Of a stretch of DNA of 64,000 nucleotides, positions 28,780 to 38,709 are shown in pieces. The notes under the pieces were generated by a model. The model was not told the DNA's origin. It saw only the letters and a program-made list of their open reading frames with translations, and made no database searches. The first letter of the stretch is position 1, and every line of letters starts with the position of its first letter. The translations under genes were made by a program, and so were the position numbers. This DNA is from Plasticicumulans lactativorans (lineage in GTDB: Bacteria; Pseudomonadota; Gammaproteobacteria; Competibacterales; Competibacteraceae), in NCBI RefSeq assembly GCF_004341245.1, contig NZ_SLWY01000001.1, positions 204,554 through 268,553 of the forward strand. Direction: 5' to 3'.

Positions 28780-30999
28780 TCAGGGGCGGCCGATCGGCGC
28801 GCCGCCGACGCCGAGGGTGTCCGGCGCGGGCGCGCCGAACGGCAGCAGCCCGCCGCGCGGCCCCAGGCCGGCGAGCAGCGTGCGGGCGTCCTCGAGTTCG
28901 GGCGGCGACAGCTCGGCGGCGACCGCCTGCTCCAGGTAGGGGCGCGCCTCCTCGGCGCGACCGAGCCGCAGCAGCGCCACGCCGAGGTGGTAGGCGAGCT
29001 GCGCGTCGCCGGCGGCGAGCGCGCGCGCCTCGCGCAGGTGGATCAACCCGAGCGCCGGCTGGCCCTGGCGCACCAGCACCCAGCCGAGCGTGTCGAGCGT
29101 CTCCGGGTCGCGCGGGGCGAGCCGCACGGCGCGCTCGGCGGCGCTGCGCGCGTCGGCGACGGCGCCGGCGTTCAGGCGCGCCTCGGCGAGGCGGCAGAGC
29201 AGCGCGACGTCGTCGGGGCGCTGCTGCAGCAGGTAGTCGAGCGCGAGCGCGGCACGACCCCAGTCGCCGGCCTGCGCGTAGGCGCGCGCCAGCGTCTCGA
29301 TCGCCGGGCGGTCGGCCGGGTGCCCGGCGAGCCAGCCTTCGAGCAGCGTGACGGCGTCGGCGGCGCGCCCGGTGCGCAGGCGGCCCTCGGCGGCGCCGCG
29401 CACGATCGCCGACTCGCGCCAGCGTGGCAGCGCCGTCTCGAACACCTCGGCCGCCTCCTCCGGGCGGTCGCGCTGCAGCAGCACCGTGCCGAGCAGGCGC
29501 GGGGCGTCGACCAGGTCGGGCGCGCGCGCCTGCAGCAGCCGGGCGCGTTCCTCGGCCTCGGCGAGCTGCCCGGCTTCGAGCAGCGCCTCGGTCGCCGCGC
29601 GCAGCACGTCGACGCGCTCCGGCGCCTGCTGCAACGCGTCGCGCAGCGTGGTCGCGGCCTCCTCGGGCGCCTCCAGGTAGCGCTGGTAGCGGGCGACCTG
29701 CAGCAGCGCGTCGGGCGAATCGCCGGCGGCGTCGCGCATGCGCCGCAGCGTGCCCTTGGCAAGGGCCGGCAGGCCGCTCGCGTGCTGCGACATGGCGAGC
29801 GCGGCGAGCGCCCCGGGGTGCGTGGGCGCGCGTGCCACCGCTTCGTCGGCGATCGCCAGCGCGCGCTCCGCGAGGTGCAGGCGCAGGTAGGCGTCGACGA
29901 GGCGCAGGCGCGGCGCCAGCGCCTGCGGGTCGAGCCGGCGCGCCTCCTCCCACACCTGCGCGCTCGCGGCGACGTCGCCGCTGGCGGCGAGCGCGCGGGC
30001 GAGCGTGTCGAGCACGGCGAGGTCCTGCGGGTGGGCGGCGAGCAGCTGCTGCAACCGGCCGAAGGCCGCGGCGGTGCGTCCCAGGCGCTGCTCGATCAGG
30101 GCCTGGCGCAGCGGCGGCGGCAGCAGCGCGGGGGCGACGTGCTGCGCCTGTTCGAGCGGGGCGAGTGCCGCCTCGGCATCGCCGGCGGCGTCGAGCGCGA
30201 GCGCCCGCCAGCTCAGCAGCAGCGCATCGTCGGGGGCCTCGGCGAGCAGCGCCGCGGTGGTCGCGAGCGCCGCCGCGTGGTCGCGCGCATGCCACTGCTG
30301 CGCGAGCTCGCGCCAGCGCGCGTGCGGCAGGTCGGGCGCGAAGGCCTCGCACAGCGCCACCGCGGCCTCGCCCGCCGGTTCGGCCGCCGCCGGCGGCGGC
30401 GCCAGCGCGGTCGGGTCGTCGGCGGCGCGGGGCAGGGCGCGCGCCAGCACCTCGATCGCCGCGCCGTCATCGCCGGCGGCACGGTACGCGGCGGCGAGGG
30501 CGGCGAGCAGCGGCGGTGCGTCGCCACCCGGCGCCAGCGCCGGTTCCAGCGTGCCGATCGCGGCGCGGGGGTCGCCGAGGCCCAGGTAGAGCCGGCCGAG
30601 CAGGTAGCGCGCAGCGACGTCGTCGGGGGCGCGGTCGAGGTAGCGGTCGAGCGCATCGCGCGCGGCCTCGCCCTCGCCGAGCGCGCAGTGCACCGCGCCG
30701 CGCAGCAGGAGCGTCGCGGTGCCGTTGCGCGCGGCCTCGGGCAGCGCGGCGAGGTGCGCGGCGGCGTCGCGCAGGTAGCGACGGCCGGCGTCGGGCCCGC
30801 CCTGGCGCAGTTCGGCCCAGGCGGCCGCCACGGCGGCATCGGCGAGCGCGCGGGTGCCGTCGCCGCGCACGGGTGACACATCGGCCACCATGGGCAGGGG
30901 CGGTGCGGGTTCGGCCGCGGCGGCGAGCGGGGCGTACAGCGCGAGGCAGCAGGCGCAGCGCAGCAGGTGCGCGCGGAGCGGGTTGGACAGGGGTGGCAT
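28780..30999 (-). CDS. Large secreted TPR-repeat protein
   Basis: 739 residues. A hydrophobic leader with a likely signal peptidase site (YAPLAAAAEP, about 29) is followed by roughly twenty helical repeats with the A-x-x-x-L and A-x-x-x-x-x-A-L periodicity of tetratricopeptide repeats. Segments such as DDVAARYLLGRLYLGLGDPRAAI and DPETLDTLGWVLVRQGQPALGLI resemble those of PEP-CTERM/exopolysaccharide TPR proteins. No enzymatic domain is present. It is probably a periplasmic scaffold, but its partner is unknown. The 271 bp upstream hold no gene I can support. Confidence 0.85.
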   Translation of the reverse strand: MPPLSNPLRAHLLRCACCLALYAPLAAAAEPAPPLPMVADVSPVRGDGTRALADAAVAAAWAELRQGGPDAGRRYLRDAAAHLAALPEAARNGTATLLLRGAVHCALGEGEAARDALDRYLDRAPDDVAARYLLGRLYLGLGDPRAAIGTLEPALAPGGDAPPLLAALAAAYRAAGDDGAAIEVLARALPRAADDPTALAPPPAAAEPAGEAAVALCEAFAPDLPHARWRELAQQWHARDHAAALATTAALLAEAPDDALLLSWRALALDAAGDAEAALAPLEQAQHVAPALLPPPLRQALIEQRLGRTAAAFGRLQQLLAAHPQDLAVLDTLARALAASGDVAASAQVWEEARRLDPQALAPRLRLVDAYLRLHLAERALAIADEAVARAPTHPGALAALAMSQHASGLPALAKGTLRRMRDAAGDSPDALLQVARYQRYLEAPEEAATTLRDALQQAPERVDVLRAATEALLEAGQLAEAEERARLLQARAPDLVDAPRLLGTVLLQRDRPEEAAEVFETALPRWRESAIVRGAAEGRLRTGRAADAVTLLEGWLAGHPADRPAIETLARAYAQAGDWGRAALALDYLLQQRPDDVALLCRLAEARLNAGAVADARSAAERAVRLAPRDPETLDTLGWVLVRQGQPALGLIHLREARALAAGDAQLAYHLGVALLRLGRAEEARPYLEQAVAAELSPPELEDARTLLAGLGPRGGLLPFGAPAPDTLGVGGAPIGRP

Positions 31000-31270
31000 G
31001 GGGCGGATTCCGGTGAAGGTTCACCGGTGGCGGCAGGGTCCGTTCGGCGCGACACCGACAGTTCGTTCGCAGCGGCCGGCCCCGGTGCCGTCGCGGCGCA
31101 GGCCGGCGCACGGGCCGGGCGGGCCTGCGAACGCATTCGGCAAACGCTACAGCAAGCGCCGTGCCGACCAGCGCTAGGTACCTGATCGGACCGGTGTCAC
31201 ATGTTGCGTCGCAACACGTAAGGACATGCGGTGTAAGGATTCCTGACGCCCGGGCTTGCCACGGGCGGCT

Positions 31271-32083
31271 TCAGGCCTCGGCCGGCCACAGCGCATGGAA
31301 ATGGTGCACGGGGCCGCACCCGCCGCCCACCTCCAGGCGTCCGGCGGCCGCCAGCGCGGCGCCGACGTAGGCCTTGGCGTCGCGCACCGCGCCCGGCCAG
31401 TCGGGCCGGCGCGGGCGCAGTGCGGCGATCGCCGCCGACAGCGTGCAGCCGGTGCCGTGGCCGTGGCGGGTGTCGACGCGCACCGCCGGCAGCCACAGCG
31501 GGTCGTCGTCGTCGAGCCACAGCAGGTCGGGGCTCGCCGGGCCGCCCAGGTGCCCGCCCTTCAGCAGCACGCCGCGCGCGCCGCACTCGCGCAGCGCGGC
31601 GGCCTGGCGCTCCATCGCGGTGGTGGAGTCCGCCTGCGGCAGGCCGAGCAGGTCGGCGGCCTCGGGCAGGTTGGGGGTGATCAGGTCGGCGAGCGGCAGC
31701 AGCCGGCTGCGCAGCGCCGCCACCGCCGCGGCGGGGAGCAGGCGGTCGCCGCTCTTCGCCACCATCACCGGGTCGAGCACGACGTGGCGCGGGCGCTTGC
31801 GCTCGAGCACCTCGGCCACGGCGTCGATCACCGCCGGGTCGGCGAGCATGCCGATCTTGACCGCGGCGATCGCGACGTCGGCGAACAGCGTGTCGAGCTG
31901 CTCGCGCACGAACGCCGCCGGCACCGCGTGCACGCCGGTGACGCCGCGCGTGTTCTGCGCGGTCAGCGCGGTGATCACGCTGGTGCCGAAGGCGCCGAGC
32001 GCGGAGAAGGTCTTCAGGTCGGCCTGGATGCCGGCGCCGCCGCTGGGGTCGGAGCCGGCGATGGTGAGGACGTTGGGGATCAT
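31271..32083 (-). CDS. thiD: Hydroxymethylpyrimidine/phosphomethylpyrimidine kinase
   Basis: 270 residues from the ATG at 32083 (MIPNVLTIAGSDPSGGAGIQADLKTFSA). The ribokinase-fold motifs VVLDPVMVAKSGDRLL and the ATP/anion-hole motif DTRHGHGTGCTLSAAI, with the catalytic Asp/Cys region, are intact. It phosphorylates HMP and HMP-P in thiamine synthesis. No other thiamine genes are beside it and I saw no TPP riboswitch upstream. Confidence 0.96.
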   Translation of the reverse strand: MIPNVLTIAGSDPSGGAGIQADLKTFSALGAFGTSVITALTAQNTRGVTGVHAVPAAFVREQLDTLFADVAIAAVKIGMLADPAVIDAVAEVLERKRPRHVVLDPVMVAKSGDRLLPAAAVAALRSRLLPLADLITPNLPEAADLLGLPQADSTTAMERQAAALRECGARGVLLKGGHLGGPASPDLLWLDDDDPLWLPAVRVDTRHGHGTGCTLSAAIAALRPRRPDWPGAVRDAKAYVGAALAAAGRLEVGGGCGPVHHFHALWPAEA

Positions 32084-32157
32084 CGGGTCGGGCCTCCTGG
32101 GCCGGGGTGGGGCGGGTGACGCACGCCGCCGGTCTGCGGCACCCGCCGGCGGCCGGC

Positions 32158-33165
32158 TCAGGCCGTGGCCGGCACCGCGGCGGCGGCCGGCCGGCGCGCG
32201 TAGCGTTCGGCGAGCACCGAGCACACCAGCAGTTGCAGCGGGTGATAGAACATGATCGGCAGCACGATCATGCCGAGCGCCGGGTGCGCGCCGAACAGCA
32301 ACTTCGCCATCGGCATGCCCGAGGCGAGGGTCTTCTTCGAACCGCAGAACACCGCGGTGATCTCGTCCTCGACGCTGAAGCCGAGGCGGGCGGCGGCGCG
32401 GGTGGTCAGCAGCAGCACGATCGCGAGCAGGATCGCCGCGCCGACCAGCGTCAGCAGCAGGGTGTCGACGCCGTAGCGCGTCCACAGCCCGCCCAGCACC
32501 GAGTCGCAGAACGAGGCGTAGACCAGCAGCAGGATCACGCACTTGTCGAAGGTGTTGGTGAAGCGCTTGTAGCGCGCGAACCAGGCGCCGCACAGCGGGC
32601 GCAGCGCCTGGCCGAGCGCGAACGGCAGCAGCAGCAGGCGGGCGATGTCGAGCACCGCCTGGCCGAGCGCGAGGCCCTGGCCGCTGGCGCCGGCGAGCAG
32701 CCCGATCAGCAGCGGGGTGAGCACGATGCCGAGCAGGCTCGACAGCGTGGCGTTGAAGATCGCCGCCGGCACGTTGCCGCGCGCCATCGCGGTCATCGCC
32801 ACCGACGAGGAGATCGTCGACGGCAGCGCGCACAGGTAGAGGAAGCCGAGCAGCAGGTCCGCCGGCAGCCAGCCGCCGAGCGTCGCCCGCGCCGCGATCC
32901 ACAAGAGCGGGAACACCGCGAAGGTGAAGGTCTGCACCAGCAGGTGCAGCCGCCAGCGCAGCAGCCCGGCCTTGAGGCTGTGCGTCGACAGGCCGATGCC
33001 GTGCAGGAAGAACACCGCGAAGATGCCGGCGTCGGTGAGCAGGTCGGTGTGCAGCGGGCCGCTGCTGCTGCCGAGGTGCGGGAACAGCGTCGCCAGCACC
33101 ACGGCCGCGACCATGCCGCCGAGGAACCAGTCGCGGGACATGCGTTTGAGGTGGTGCGCAAGCAT
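32158..33165 (-). CDS. Bile acid:sodium symporter-like transporter (SBF-like, YfeH type)
   Basis: 335 residues with about ten hydrophobic helices. Motifs AVFFLHGIGLSTHSLKAGL, YLCALPSTISSSVAMTAMARGN and FCGSKKTLASGMPMAKLLF are those of the SBF-like branch (PF13593) rather than of animal bile-acid carriers. The transported compound is unknown. It ends 74 bp before the thiD start on the same strand and is divergent from the AraC regulator with 84 bp between them. Confidence 0.92.
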   Translation of the reverse strand: MLAHHLKRMSRDWFLGGMVAAVVLATLFPHLGSSSGPLHTDLLTDAGIFAVFFLHGIGLSTHSLKAGLLRWRLHLLVQTFTFAVFPLLWIAARATLGGWLPADLLLGFLYLCALPSTISSSVAMTAMARGNVPAAIFNATLSSLLGIVLTPLLIGLLAGASGQGLALGQAVLDIARLLLLPFALGQALRPLCGAWFARYKRFTNTFDKCVILLLVYASFCDSVLGGLWTRYGVDTLLLTLVGAAILLAIVLLLTTRAAARLGFSVEDEITAVFCGSKKTLASGMPMAKLLFGAHPALGMIVLPIMFYHPLQLLVCSVLAERYARRPAAAAVPATA

Positions 33166-33249
33166 CGGGGGCGGGACTCCGGGGGCAGCGGGAATGGGGG
33201 CTACTGTACGGCGCCGCCCGGCGGCTTTCTAACGCTAGAATGCCAGCTT

Positions 33250-34041
33250 ATGTCGCCAACCGGACAAACCGCGCCCGAACGCATCCTGCCGCCCTTCACC
33301 GTGCTGCCGCGGCCGCTGTACGCGCGCTCCGAGTCGGCGCCGGCCGGCTCGTGGGTGCGCCCGCACCGGCACGACTGGGTGCAGCTCTCCTACGCGATCA
33401 GCGGCGTGCTGGAGGTGCGCACCGCGGGCGGCAACTTCGTCGCCCCGCCCGAGCGCGCGGTGTGGATCCCGGCCGGCATCGAGCACGCGGTGATCGCCTC
33501 CGAGCGCACCGAGATGCGCGGGCTCTACCTCGCCCGCGACGTCACCGTGTGGGCGCCGCCGCGCTGCCGCGTGCTGGCGGTGTCGCCGCTGGTGCGCGAG
33601 CTGATCTGCGCCGCCTGCGCGCTGCCGGTGGACTACGACGAGGCGGGGCCGGCCGGGCGCCTGGTCGGCGTGCTGCTCGACCAGCTCGCCGGGCTGCCCG
33701 AGGTCGCGCTGTCGCTGCCGCTGCCGGTCGACCCGCGCCTCGCCGCGATCTGCGCCGCGCTGCAGGCGCGCCCCGACGACCGCCGCACGCTGGCGCAGTG
33801 GGCGCAGGGCGCGGGGCTGTCGGAGCGCACGCTGGCGCGGCTGTTCCAGCGCCAGACCGGGCTGTCGTTCCGCGACTGGCGCACGCGCCTGCGCCTGCTG
33901 CTCGCGCTCACCGCGCTCGAACGCGGCCGCAGCGTCACCGCGGTCGCGCTCGAATCGGGCTACGACTCGCTGTCGGCGTTCAGCGCCGCCTTCCGCCGCG
34001 CCTTCGGCACCACCCCGCGCGGGCTCTTCCCGCGCCGCTGA
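33250..34041 (+). CDS. AraC-family transcriptional regulator with cupin sensor domain
   Basis: 263 residues from the ATG at 33250. The N-terminal cupin (about 35-110, PHRHDWVQLSYAISGVLEVRT and WIPAGIEHAV) is a typical ligand-sensing domain. The C-terminal HTH_18 domain has two helix-turn-helices: DRRTLAQWAQGAGLSERTLARLFQ and SVTAVALESGYDSLSAFSAAFRRAFGTTP. It lies 161 bp before the aldehyde dehydrogenase gene on the same strand and is a candidate regulator of that cluster; regulation of the divergent transporter is the alternative. Confidence 0.92.
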   Translation: MSPTGQTAPERILPPFTVLPRPLYARSESAPAGSWVRPHRHDWVQLSYAISGVLEVRTAGGNFVAPPERAVWIPAGIEHAVIASERTEMRGLYLARDVTVWAPPRCRVLAVSPLVRELICAACALPVDYDEAGPAGRLVGVLLDQLAGLPEVALSLPLPVDPRLAAICAALQARPDDRRTLAQWAQGAGLSERTLARLFQRQTGLSFRDWRTRLRLLLALTALERGRSVTAVALESGYDSLSAFSAAFRRAFGTTPRGLFPRR

Positions 34042-34202
34042 GCGCCCCGGCGCGGCGAGTCAAGTCGCGGGCACGGCGCGACAAGTTTCCTCCGGGTCGA
34101 CCGGCTAGCGTTTCCGGCACCGGGGCGCCCGCCCCAGACGACGACAACCGGCGCCGGCCCGTGCCCAGCGGGGCGGCGGCCGTCCCACCCGGAGGTAACC
34201 CC

Positions 34203-35705
34203 ATGTCCGACGCGAACCTGATCCCGGTGCTGCCGGCGGTCACCGCCTTCCTCGGCCGCGAGCACGGCCTGTTCATCGACGGCCGCACGGTGCCGGCCCA
34301 GTCCGGCGACCGCCAGGCGGTCTACGGCCCCGCCACCGGCGAGGTCATCGCCCACGTTGCCGACGGCGACGCCGGGGACGTCGACCGCGCGGTGCAGTCG
34401 GCGCACGCGGCGTTCCGCTCCGGCGCCTGGACCGGGCTGCGCCCGGCCGAGCGCGAGCGCATCCTGCTGCGCTTCGCCGACGTGGTCGAAGCCCACGCCG
34501 AGGCGCTCGCCCAGCTCGAAACGCTGAACCAGGGCAAGTCGATCAATCTCTCGCGGATGATCGAGGTCGGCGCCTCGATCGAGTACATGCGCTACATGGC
34601 CGGCTGGGCGACCAAGATCGAGGGCCAGACGCTCGACGTGTCGATCCCGGTGCCGCCGGGCACGCGCTACACCGCCTACACGCGGCGCGAGCCGGTGGGC
34701 GTGGTGGCCGGCATCGTGCCGTGGAATTTCCCGCTGATGATCGCGATCTGGAAGGTGCTGCCGGCGCTCGCCTGCGGCTGCACGGTGGTCATCAAGCCCT
34801 CGCAGGAGACCCCGCTGACCGCGCTCTACCTGGCCGGGCTCGCGGCCGAGGCGGGGGTGCCGCCGGGGGTGTTCAACGTCGTCACCGGGCGCGGCTCGCG
34901 CGCCGGCGATGCGCTGACGCGCCACCCGCGGGTGAGCAAGATCTCCTTCACTGGCTCCACCGCGGTCGGCAAGCAGGTGGCCACCGCGGCGATCGACAAC
35001 CTGGCGCGCTTCGCGCTCGAGCTCGGCGGCAAGAACCCGATGGTGGTGCTGGCCGACGCCGACGTCGACCAGGTGGTGCAGGGCGCGCTGCTCGGCGGCT
35101 TCCTCAACCAGGGCCAGGTGTGCGCCGCGGCGTCGCGCCTCTACGTGCAGCGCCGCCGCTACGACGCGGTGGTCGAGGCGCTGGGCGCCGCGGTGGCGGG
35201 CCTGAGCGTCGGCCCGGGCCTCGACCCGGGCGCGCAGATCAACGCGCTGGTCTCGGCCAAACAGCAGCAGAGCGTCGGGCGCTACCTCGAGATCGGCCGC
35301 GCCGAGGGCGCGCGCGTGGTCGCCGGCGGGCGCGTGCTCGACCGCCCCGGCTACTTCGTCGAGCCGACGCTGCTTGCCGGCATGCGCCAGGACATGACCC
35401 TGGTGCGCGAGGAGGTGTTCGGCCCGGTGCTGGTGGCGCTGCCCTTCGACGACGTCGACGAGGTCGTGCGCATGGCCAACGACTCCCCCTACGGCCTGAC
35501 CGCCAGCGTGTGGACCAACGACCTGAAGGCGGCGATGAACCTGGTGCCGCGCATCGAGGCCGGCACCGTGTGGGTCAACAGCCACGTGCCGGTCGACCCC
35601 AACCTGCCGTTCGGCGGCTATAAGCAATCGGGTATCGGTCGCGAGTTCGGCCGTTCGGCGATCGAGGCCTATACCGAGATCAAGTCGGTGTGCATCGCGC
35701 ACTGA
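34203..35705 (+). CDS. NAD-dependent aldehyde dehydrogenase (phenylacetaldehyde dehydrogenase-like)
   Basis: 500 residues. Motifs VPWNFPLMIAIWKVLPALACG, FTGSTAVGKQV, catalytic Glu273 in LELGGKNP and Cys307 in NQGQVCAAAS, then EEVFGPVL, establish an active ALDH. Length and overall sequence are close to the FeaB/StyD phenylacetaldehyde dehydrogenase group. In this neighbourhood it probably oxidises an arylacetaldehyde to the arylacetate. That would be the product of the aromatic amine dehydrogenase encoded about 10 kb downstream. GGAGG sits a few bases before the ATG. Confidence 0.92.
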   Translation: MSDANLIPVLPAVTAFLGREHGLFIDGRTVPAQSGDRQAVYGPATGEVIAHVADGDAGDVDRAVQSAHAAFRSGAWTGLRPAERERILLRFADVVEAHAEALAQLETLNQGKSINLSRMIEVGASIEYMRYMAGWATKIEGQTLDVSIPVPPGTRYTAYTRREPVGVVAGIVPWNFPLMIAIWKVLPALACGCTVVIKPSQETPLTALYLAGLAAEAGVPPGVFNVVTGRGSRAGDALTRHPRVSKISFTGSTAVGKQVATAAIDNLARFALELGGKNPMVVLADADVDQVVQGALLGGFLNQGQVCAAASRLYVQRRRYDAVVEALGAAVAGLSVGPGLDPGAQINALVSAKQQQSVGRYLEIGRAEGARVVAGGRVLDRPGYFVEPTLLAGMRQDMTLVREEVFGPVLVALPFDDVDEVVRMANDSPYGLTASVWTNDLKAAMNLVPRIEAGTVWVNSHVPVDPNLPFGGYKQSGIGREFGRSAIEAYTEIKSVCIAH

Positions 35706-35775
35706 GCCGGACCGCGGCGATGCCCGGGGGGCCCCGCGCCGCGGGTGCCCCTGCAGCGGGTGGGAGGAGGTGGTC

Positions 35776-36759
35776 ATGAGCAAGCAGTTCGCATCCCACG
35801 CCGACACCGAGGAGAAGCGCGTCAGCTTCGACCGGCTGTCGGACAACGCCTACGCCTACACGGCCGAGGGCGATCCCAACACCGGCATCGTCATCGGCGA
35901 CGACGCGGTGCTGGTGGCCGACACCCAGGCCACGCCGGTGATGGCGCAGGACGTCATCCGGCGCATCCGCGAGGTCACCGACAAGCCGATCCGCTACGTG
36001 GTGCTGACGCACTACCACGCGGTGCGCGTGCTCGGTGCCTCGGGCTACCGGCCGCAGCACGTCATCGCCAGCCAGGACACCTACGACCTCATCGTCGAGC
36101 GCGGCGAGGCCGACATGGCGAGCGAGATCGGCCGCTTCCCGCGGCTGTTCCGCGCGGTCGAGTCGGTGCCCGGGCTGACCTGGCCGACGCTGACCTTCCG
36201 CGGCGAGATGACGCTGTGGCTGGGCTCGCTCGAAGTGAAGCTGCTGCAGCTCGGCCGCGGCCACACCAAGGGCGACACCGTGGTGTGGCTGCCGCAGCAG
36301 AAGATCCTGTTCTCCGGCGACCTGGTCGAGTACCACGCCACGCCGTACTGCGGCGATGCCTACTTCGGCGACTGGCCGCACACGCTCGACGCGATCGCGG
36401 CGCTGCAGCCGGACAAGCTGGTGCCGGGGCGCGGCGCGGCGCTGCAGACGCCCGAGGAGGTGCAGGCCGGGCTCGCCGGCACCCGCGGCTTCCTCAGCGA
36501 GCTGTACGCCGCGGTGCGGGAGGGCGCCGCCGCCGGGCGCGACCTGCGCACCGTGTACCGCGACTGCTGCGCGCGGCTCAGGCCGCGCTACGGCGACTGG
36601 GTGATCTTCGACCACTGCATGCCGTTCGACGTCTCGCGCGCCTACGACGAGGCGACCGGCCACGCCGACCCGCGCGTGTGGACCGCGCAGCGCGACCTCG
36701 ACATGTGGCAGGCGCTCGAAGGCCACGAGCCGCCGTCCCCGCTCACCGGCGCCGAGTGA
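35776..36759 (+). CDS. Metallo-beta-lactamase-fold protein with atypical metal motif
   Basis: 327 residues from the ATG at 35776, five bases after AGGAGG. The MBL fold is clear from DDAVLVADTQATP, VVLTHYHAVRVLGAS, GRGHTKGDTVVWLP and FSGDLVEYHATPYCGDAYFGDW. The first metal motif is H79-x-H81-x-V83-R84 instead of HxHxDH, so one of the two metal sites should be altered. The later His and Asp ligands are kept. Its location between the ALDH and hydroxylase genes suggests a hydrolytic or accessory role in aromatic acid catabolism. The specific reaction is unknown. Confidence 0.88.
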   Translation: MSKQFASHADTEEKRVSFDRLSDNAYAYTAEGDPNTGIVIGDDAVLVADTQATPVMAQDVIRRIREVTDKPIRYVVLTHYHAVRVLGASGYRPQHVIASQDTYDLIVERGEADMASEIGRFPRLFRAVESVPGLTWPTLTFRGEMTLWLGSLEVKLLQLGRGHTKGDTVVWLPQQKILFSGDLVEYHATPYCGDAYFGDWPHTLDAIAALQPDKLVPGRGAALQTPEEVQAGLAGTRGFLSELYAAVREGAAAGRDLRTVYRDCCARLRPRYGDWVIFDHCMPFDVSRAYDEATGHADPRVWTAQRDLDMWQALEGHEPPSPLTGAE

Positions 36760-36799
36760 GGCGCGCTGCGCGCCGCGCGGCGGCGCCGAGGAAGAGGCG

Positions 36800-38473
36800 A
36801 TGGACATCGACTATCAGCAACTCAGGCTCGACTACGTGCGCGCGGCGGAGCAGGACGCCGCCGCGCCCGCGCACTACCCGGTGATCGTGGTCGGCGCGGG
36901 CCCGGTGGGGCTCGCCGCGGCGATCGACCTCGCCCGCCAAGGCGTGCGCACGCTGCTGCTCGACGACGACGACAGGCTGTCGTTCGGCTCGCGCGCGATC
37001 TGCTTCGCCAAGCGCACGCTGGAGATCTTCGACCGCCTCGGCTGCGGCGAGCGCATGGTGCACAAGGGCATCTCGTGGAACGTCGGCAAGGTCTTCTTCC
37101 AGGACGAGCTGGTCTACAGCTTCAACCTGCTGCCCGAGACCGGCCACCGCCGGCCGGCCTTCATCAACCTGCAGCAGTACTACGTCGAGGGCTACCTGTA
37201 CGAGCGCGCCCGCGAACTCGATGGCCTCGCGCTGCGCTGGAAGAACAGGGTGGTCGCCGTCGCGGCGGACGCCGACGGCGTCGAGGTCACGGTCGAGACC
37301 CCCGACGGCCCCTACCGCGTGCGCGGCGACTACCTGCTCGCCTGCGACGGTGCGCGCTCGCCGGTGCGTCACCTGCTCGGCCTGAGTAGCTCGGGGCAGT
37401 CGTTCCGCGACCGCTTCCTGATCGCCGACGTGAAGATGAAGGCCGACTTCCCGACCGAGCGCTGGTTCTGGTTCGACCCGCCGTTCCACCGCCACCAGTC
37501 GGTGCTGCTGCACGCGCAGCCCGACAACGTCTGGCGCATCGACTTCCAGCTCGGCTGGGACGCCGACCCGGAGGCCGAGAAGCAGCCCGAGCGGGTGACG
37601 CCGCGCATCCAGGCGCTGCTCGGGCACGACGCCGAGTTCAGCTACGAATGGGTGAGCGTCTACACCTTCGCCTGCCTGCGCATGGAGCACTTCCGCCACG
37701 GCCGCGTGCTGTTCGCCGGCGACGCCGCGCACGGCGTGTCGCCGTTCGGCGCGCGCGGCGCCAACTCCGGCGTGCAGGACGCCGACAACCTGGTGTGGAA
37801 GCTGCGCCTGGTGCTGGCCGGCCTCGCGCCGGCGAGCCTGCTCGACAGCTACGACAGCGAGCGCGTTTATGCCGCCGACGAGAACATCCTCAACTCGACC
37901 CGCTCCACCGACTTCATCACCCCGAAGAGCGAGATCAGCCGCACCTTCCGCGACGCCGTGCTGCTGCTCGCGCGCGAGCACCCGTTCGCGCGCCGGCTGG
38001 TCAACAGCGGCCGCCTGTCGGTGCCCGCGGTGCTGCGCGACTCGGTGCTGAACACCCCCGACCAGGACGCCTTCGCCGGCGCGATGGTGCCGGGGGCGCC
38101 GGCGGCCGACGCACCGGTCCGCGCCGGCGGTGCGCCCGGCTGGTTCCTCGACCACGTCGGCGACGACTTCACCGGCGTGCTGTTCAGCGACGGCACGGCG
38201 CTCGCGCCGGAAGTGGCCGCGGCGCTCGACCACCTGGGCCACGCCGCGATCCCGATCCGCCCGCGGGTGGTGGTGCCGGCCGGCACCGCGCCGCGCCTGC
38301 CGCACGACCTGGTCGCGCTCGAGGATGTCGAGGGCAAGCTCGCGCAGCGCTTCGACGCCTGTCCCGGCAGCTACTACCTGCTGCGGCCCGACCAGCACGT
38401 GTGCGCGCGCTGGCGGCGCTTCGACGCCGATCGCGCCCAGGCCGCGGTCGCCCGCGCCACCGGCAACGCCTGA
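36800..38473 (+). CDS. FAD-dependent aromatic hydroxylase (MhaA / 3-hydroxyphenylacetate 6-hydroxylase-like)
   Basis: 557 residues. FAD fold [23 protein letters not shown], the DG motif [13 protein letters not shown], the GD motif [25 protein letters not shown] and a thioredoxin-like C-terminal tail place it in the class A flavoprotein monooxygenases. It is followed after 14 bp by a tiny DUF2783 protein and then hmgA. The same arrangement is described for the two-component MhaAB 3-hydroxyphenylacetate 6-hydroxylase, whose product is homogentisate. Family membership is seen in the sequence; the substrate is inferred from context. Other meta-hydroxy aromatic acids are possible. Confidence 0.85.
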   Translation: MDIDYQQLRLDYVRAAEQDAAAPAHYPVIVVGAGPVGLAAAIDLARQGVRTLLLDDDDRLSFGSRAICFAKRTLEIFDRLGCGERMVHKGISWNVGKVFFQDELVYSFNLLPETGHRRPAFINLQQYYVEGYLYERARELDGLALRWKNRVVAVAADADGVEVTVETPDGPYRVRGDYLLACDGARSPVRHLLGLSSSGQSFRDRFLIADVKMKADFPTERWFWFDPPFHRHQSVLLHAQPDNVWRIDFQLGWDADPEAEKQPERVTPRIQALLGHDAEFSYEWVSVYTFACLRMEHFRHGRVLFAGDAAHGVSPFGARGANSGVQDADNLVWKLRLVLAGLAPASLLDSYDSERVYAADENILNSTRSTDFITPKSEISRTFRDAVLLLAREHPFARRLVNSGRLSVPAVLRDSVLNTPDQDAFAGAMVPGAPAADAPVRAGGAPGWFLDHVGDDFTGVLFSDGTALAPEVAAALDHLGHAAIPIRPRVVVPAGTAPRLPHDLVALEDVEGKLAQRFDACPGSYYLLRPDQHVCARWRRFDADRAQAAVARATGNA

Positions 38474-38487
38474 GCGAGGTACCGAGC

Positions 38488-38709
38488 ATGGCCAGCCTCA
38501 ACATCGAGCCCAACATCGCGCGCCCCGACGACTTCTACCAGGCGCTGATCGACACCCACCGCGACCTCAGCGGCGAGGAGAGCCAGTTGCTCAACGCCAA
38601 GCTGATCCTGCTGCTCGCCAACCACATCGGCGACGTCGACGTGCTCTGCCAGGCGATGGCGCGGGCACGCGACGGCATCCGCCCCGCACCGACCAAGGTC
38701 CCGCGCTGA
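38488..38709 (+). CDS. DUF2783 small protein, probable hydroxylase coupling partner (MhaB-like)
   Basis: 73 residues, mostly two predicted helices ([16 protein letters not shown] and [24 protein letters not shown]). It begins 14 bp after the flavin hydroxylase, and its TGA shares one base with the ATG of hmgA, so the three genes are tightly coupled. Small proteins of this type accompany 3-hydroxyphenylacetate 6-hydroxylase and are needed for coupling NADH oxidation to hydroxylation in the described MhaAB system. The same role here is inference. Confidence 0.82.
   Translation: MASLNIEPNIARPDDFYQALIDTHRDLSGEESQLLNAKLILLLANHIGDVDVLCQAMARARDGIRPAPTKVPR

Noticed and set aside
27346..30876. A 1176-codon plus-strand open frame
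   Set aside because: Antisense of dapE and the TPR gene; Arg/Gly/Ala-rich shadow.
31000..31270. A possible TPP riboswitch or small gene near thiD
   Set aside because: This region is downstream of thiD, and the 5' side of thiD (32084-32157) is too short and lacks recognisable THI-box segments.
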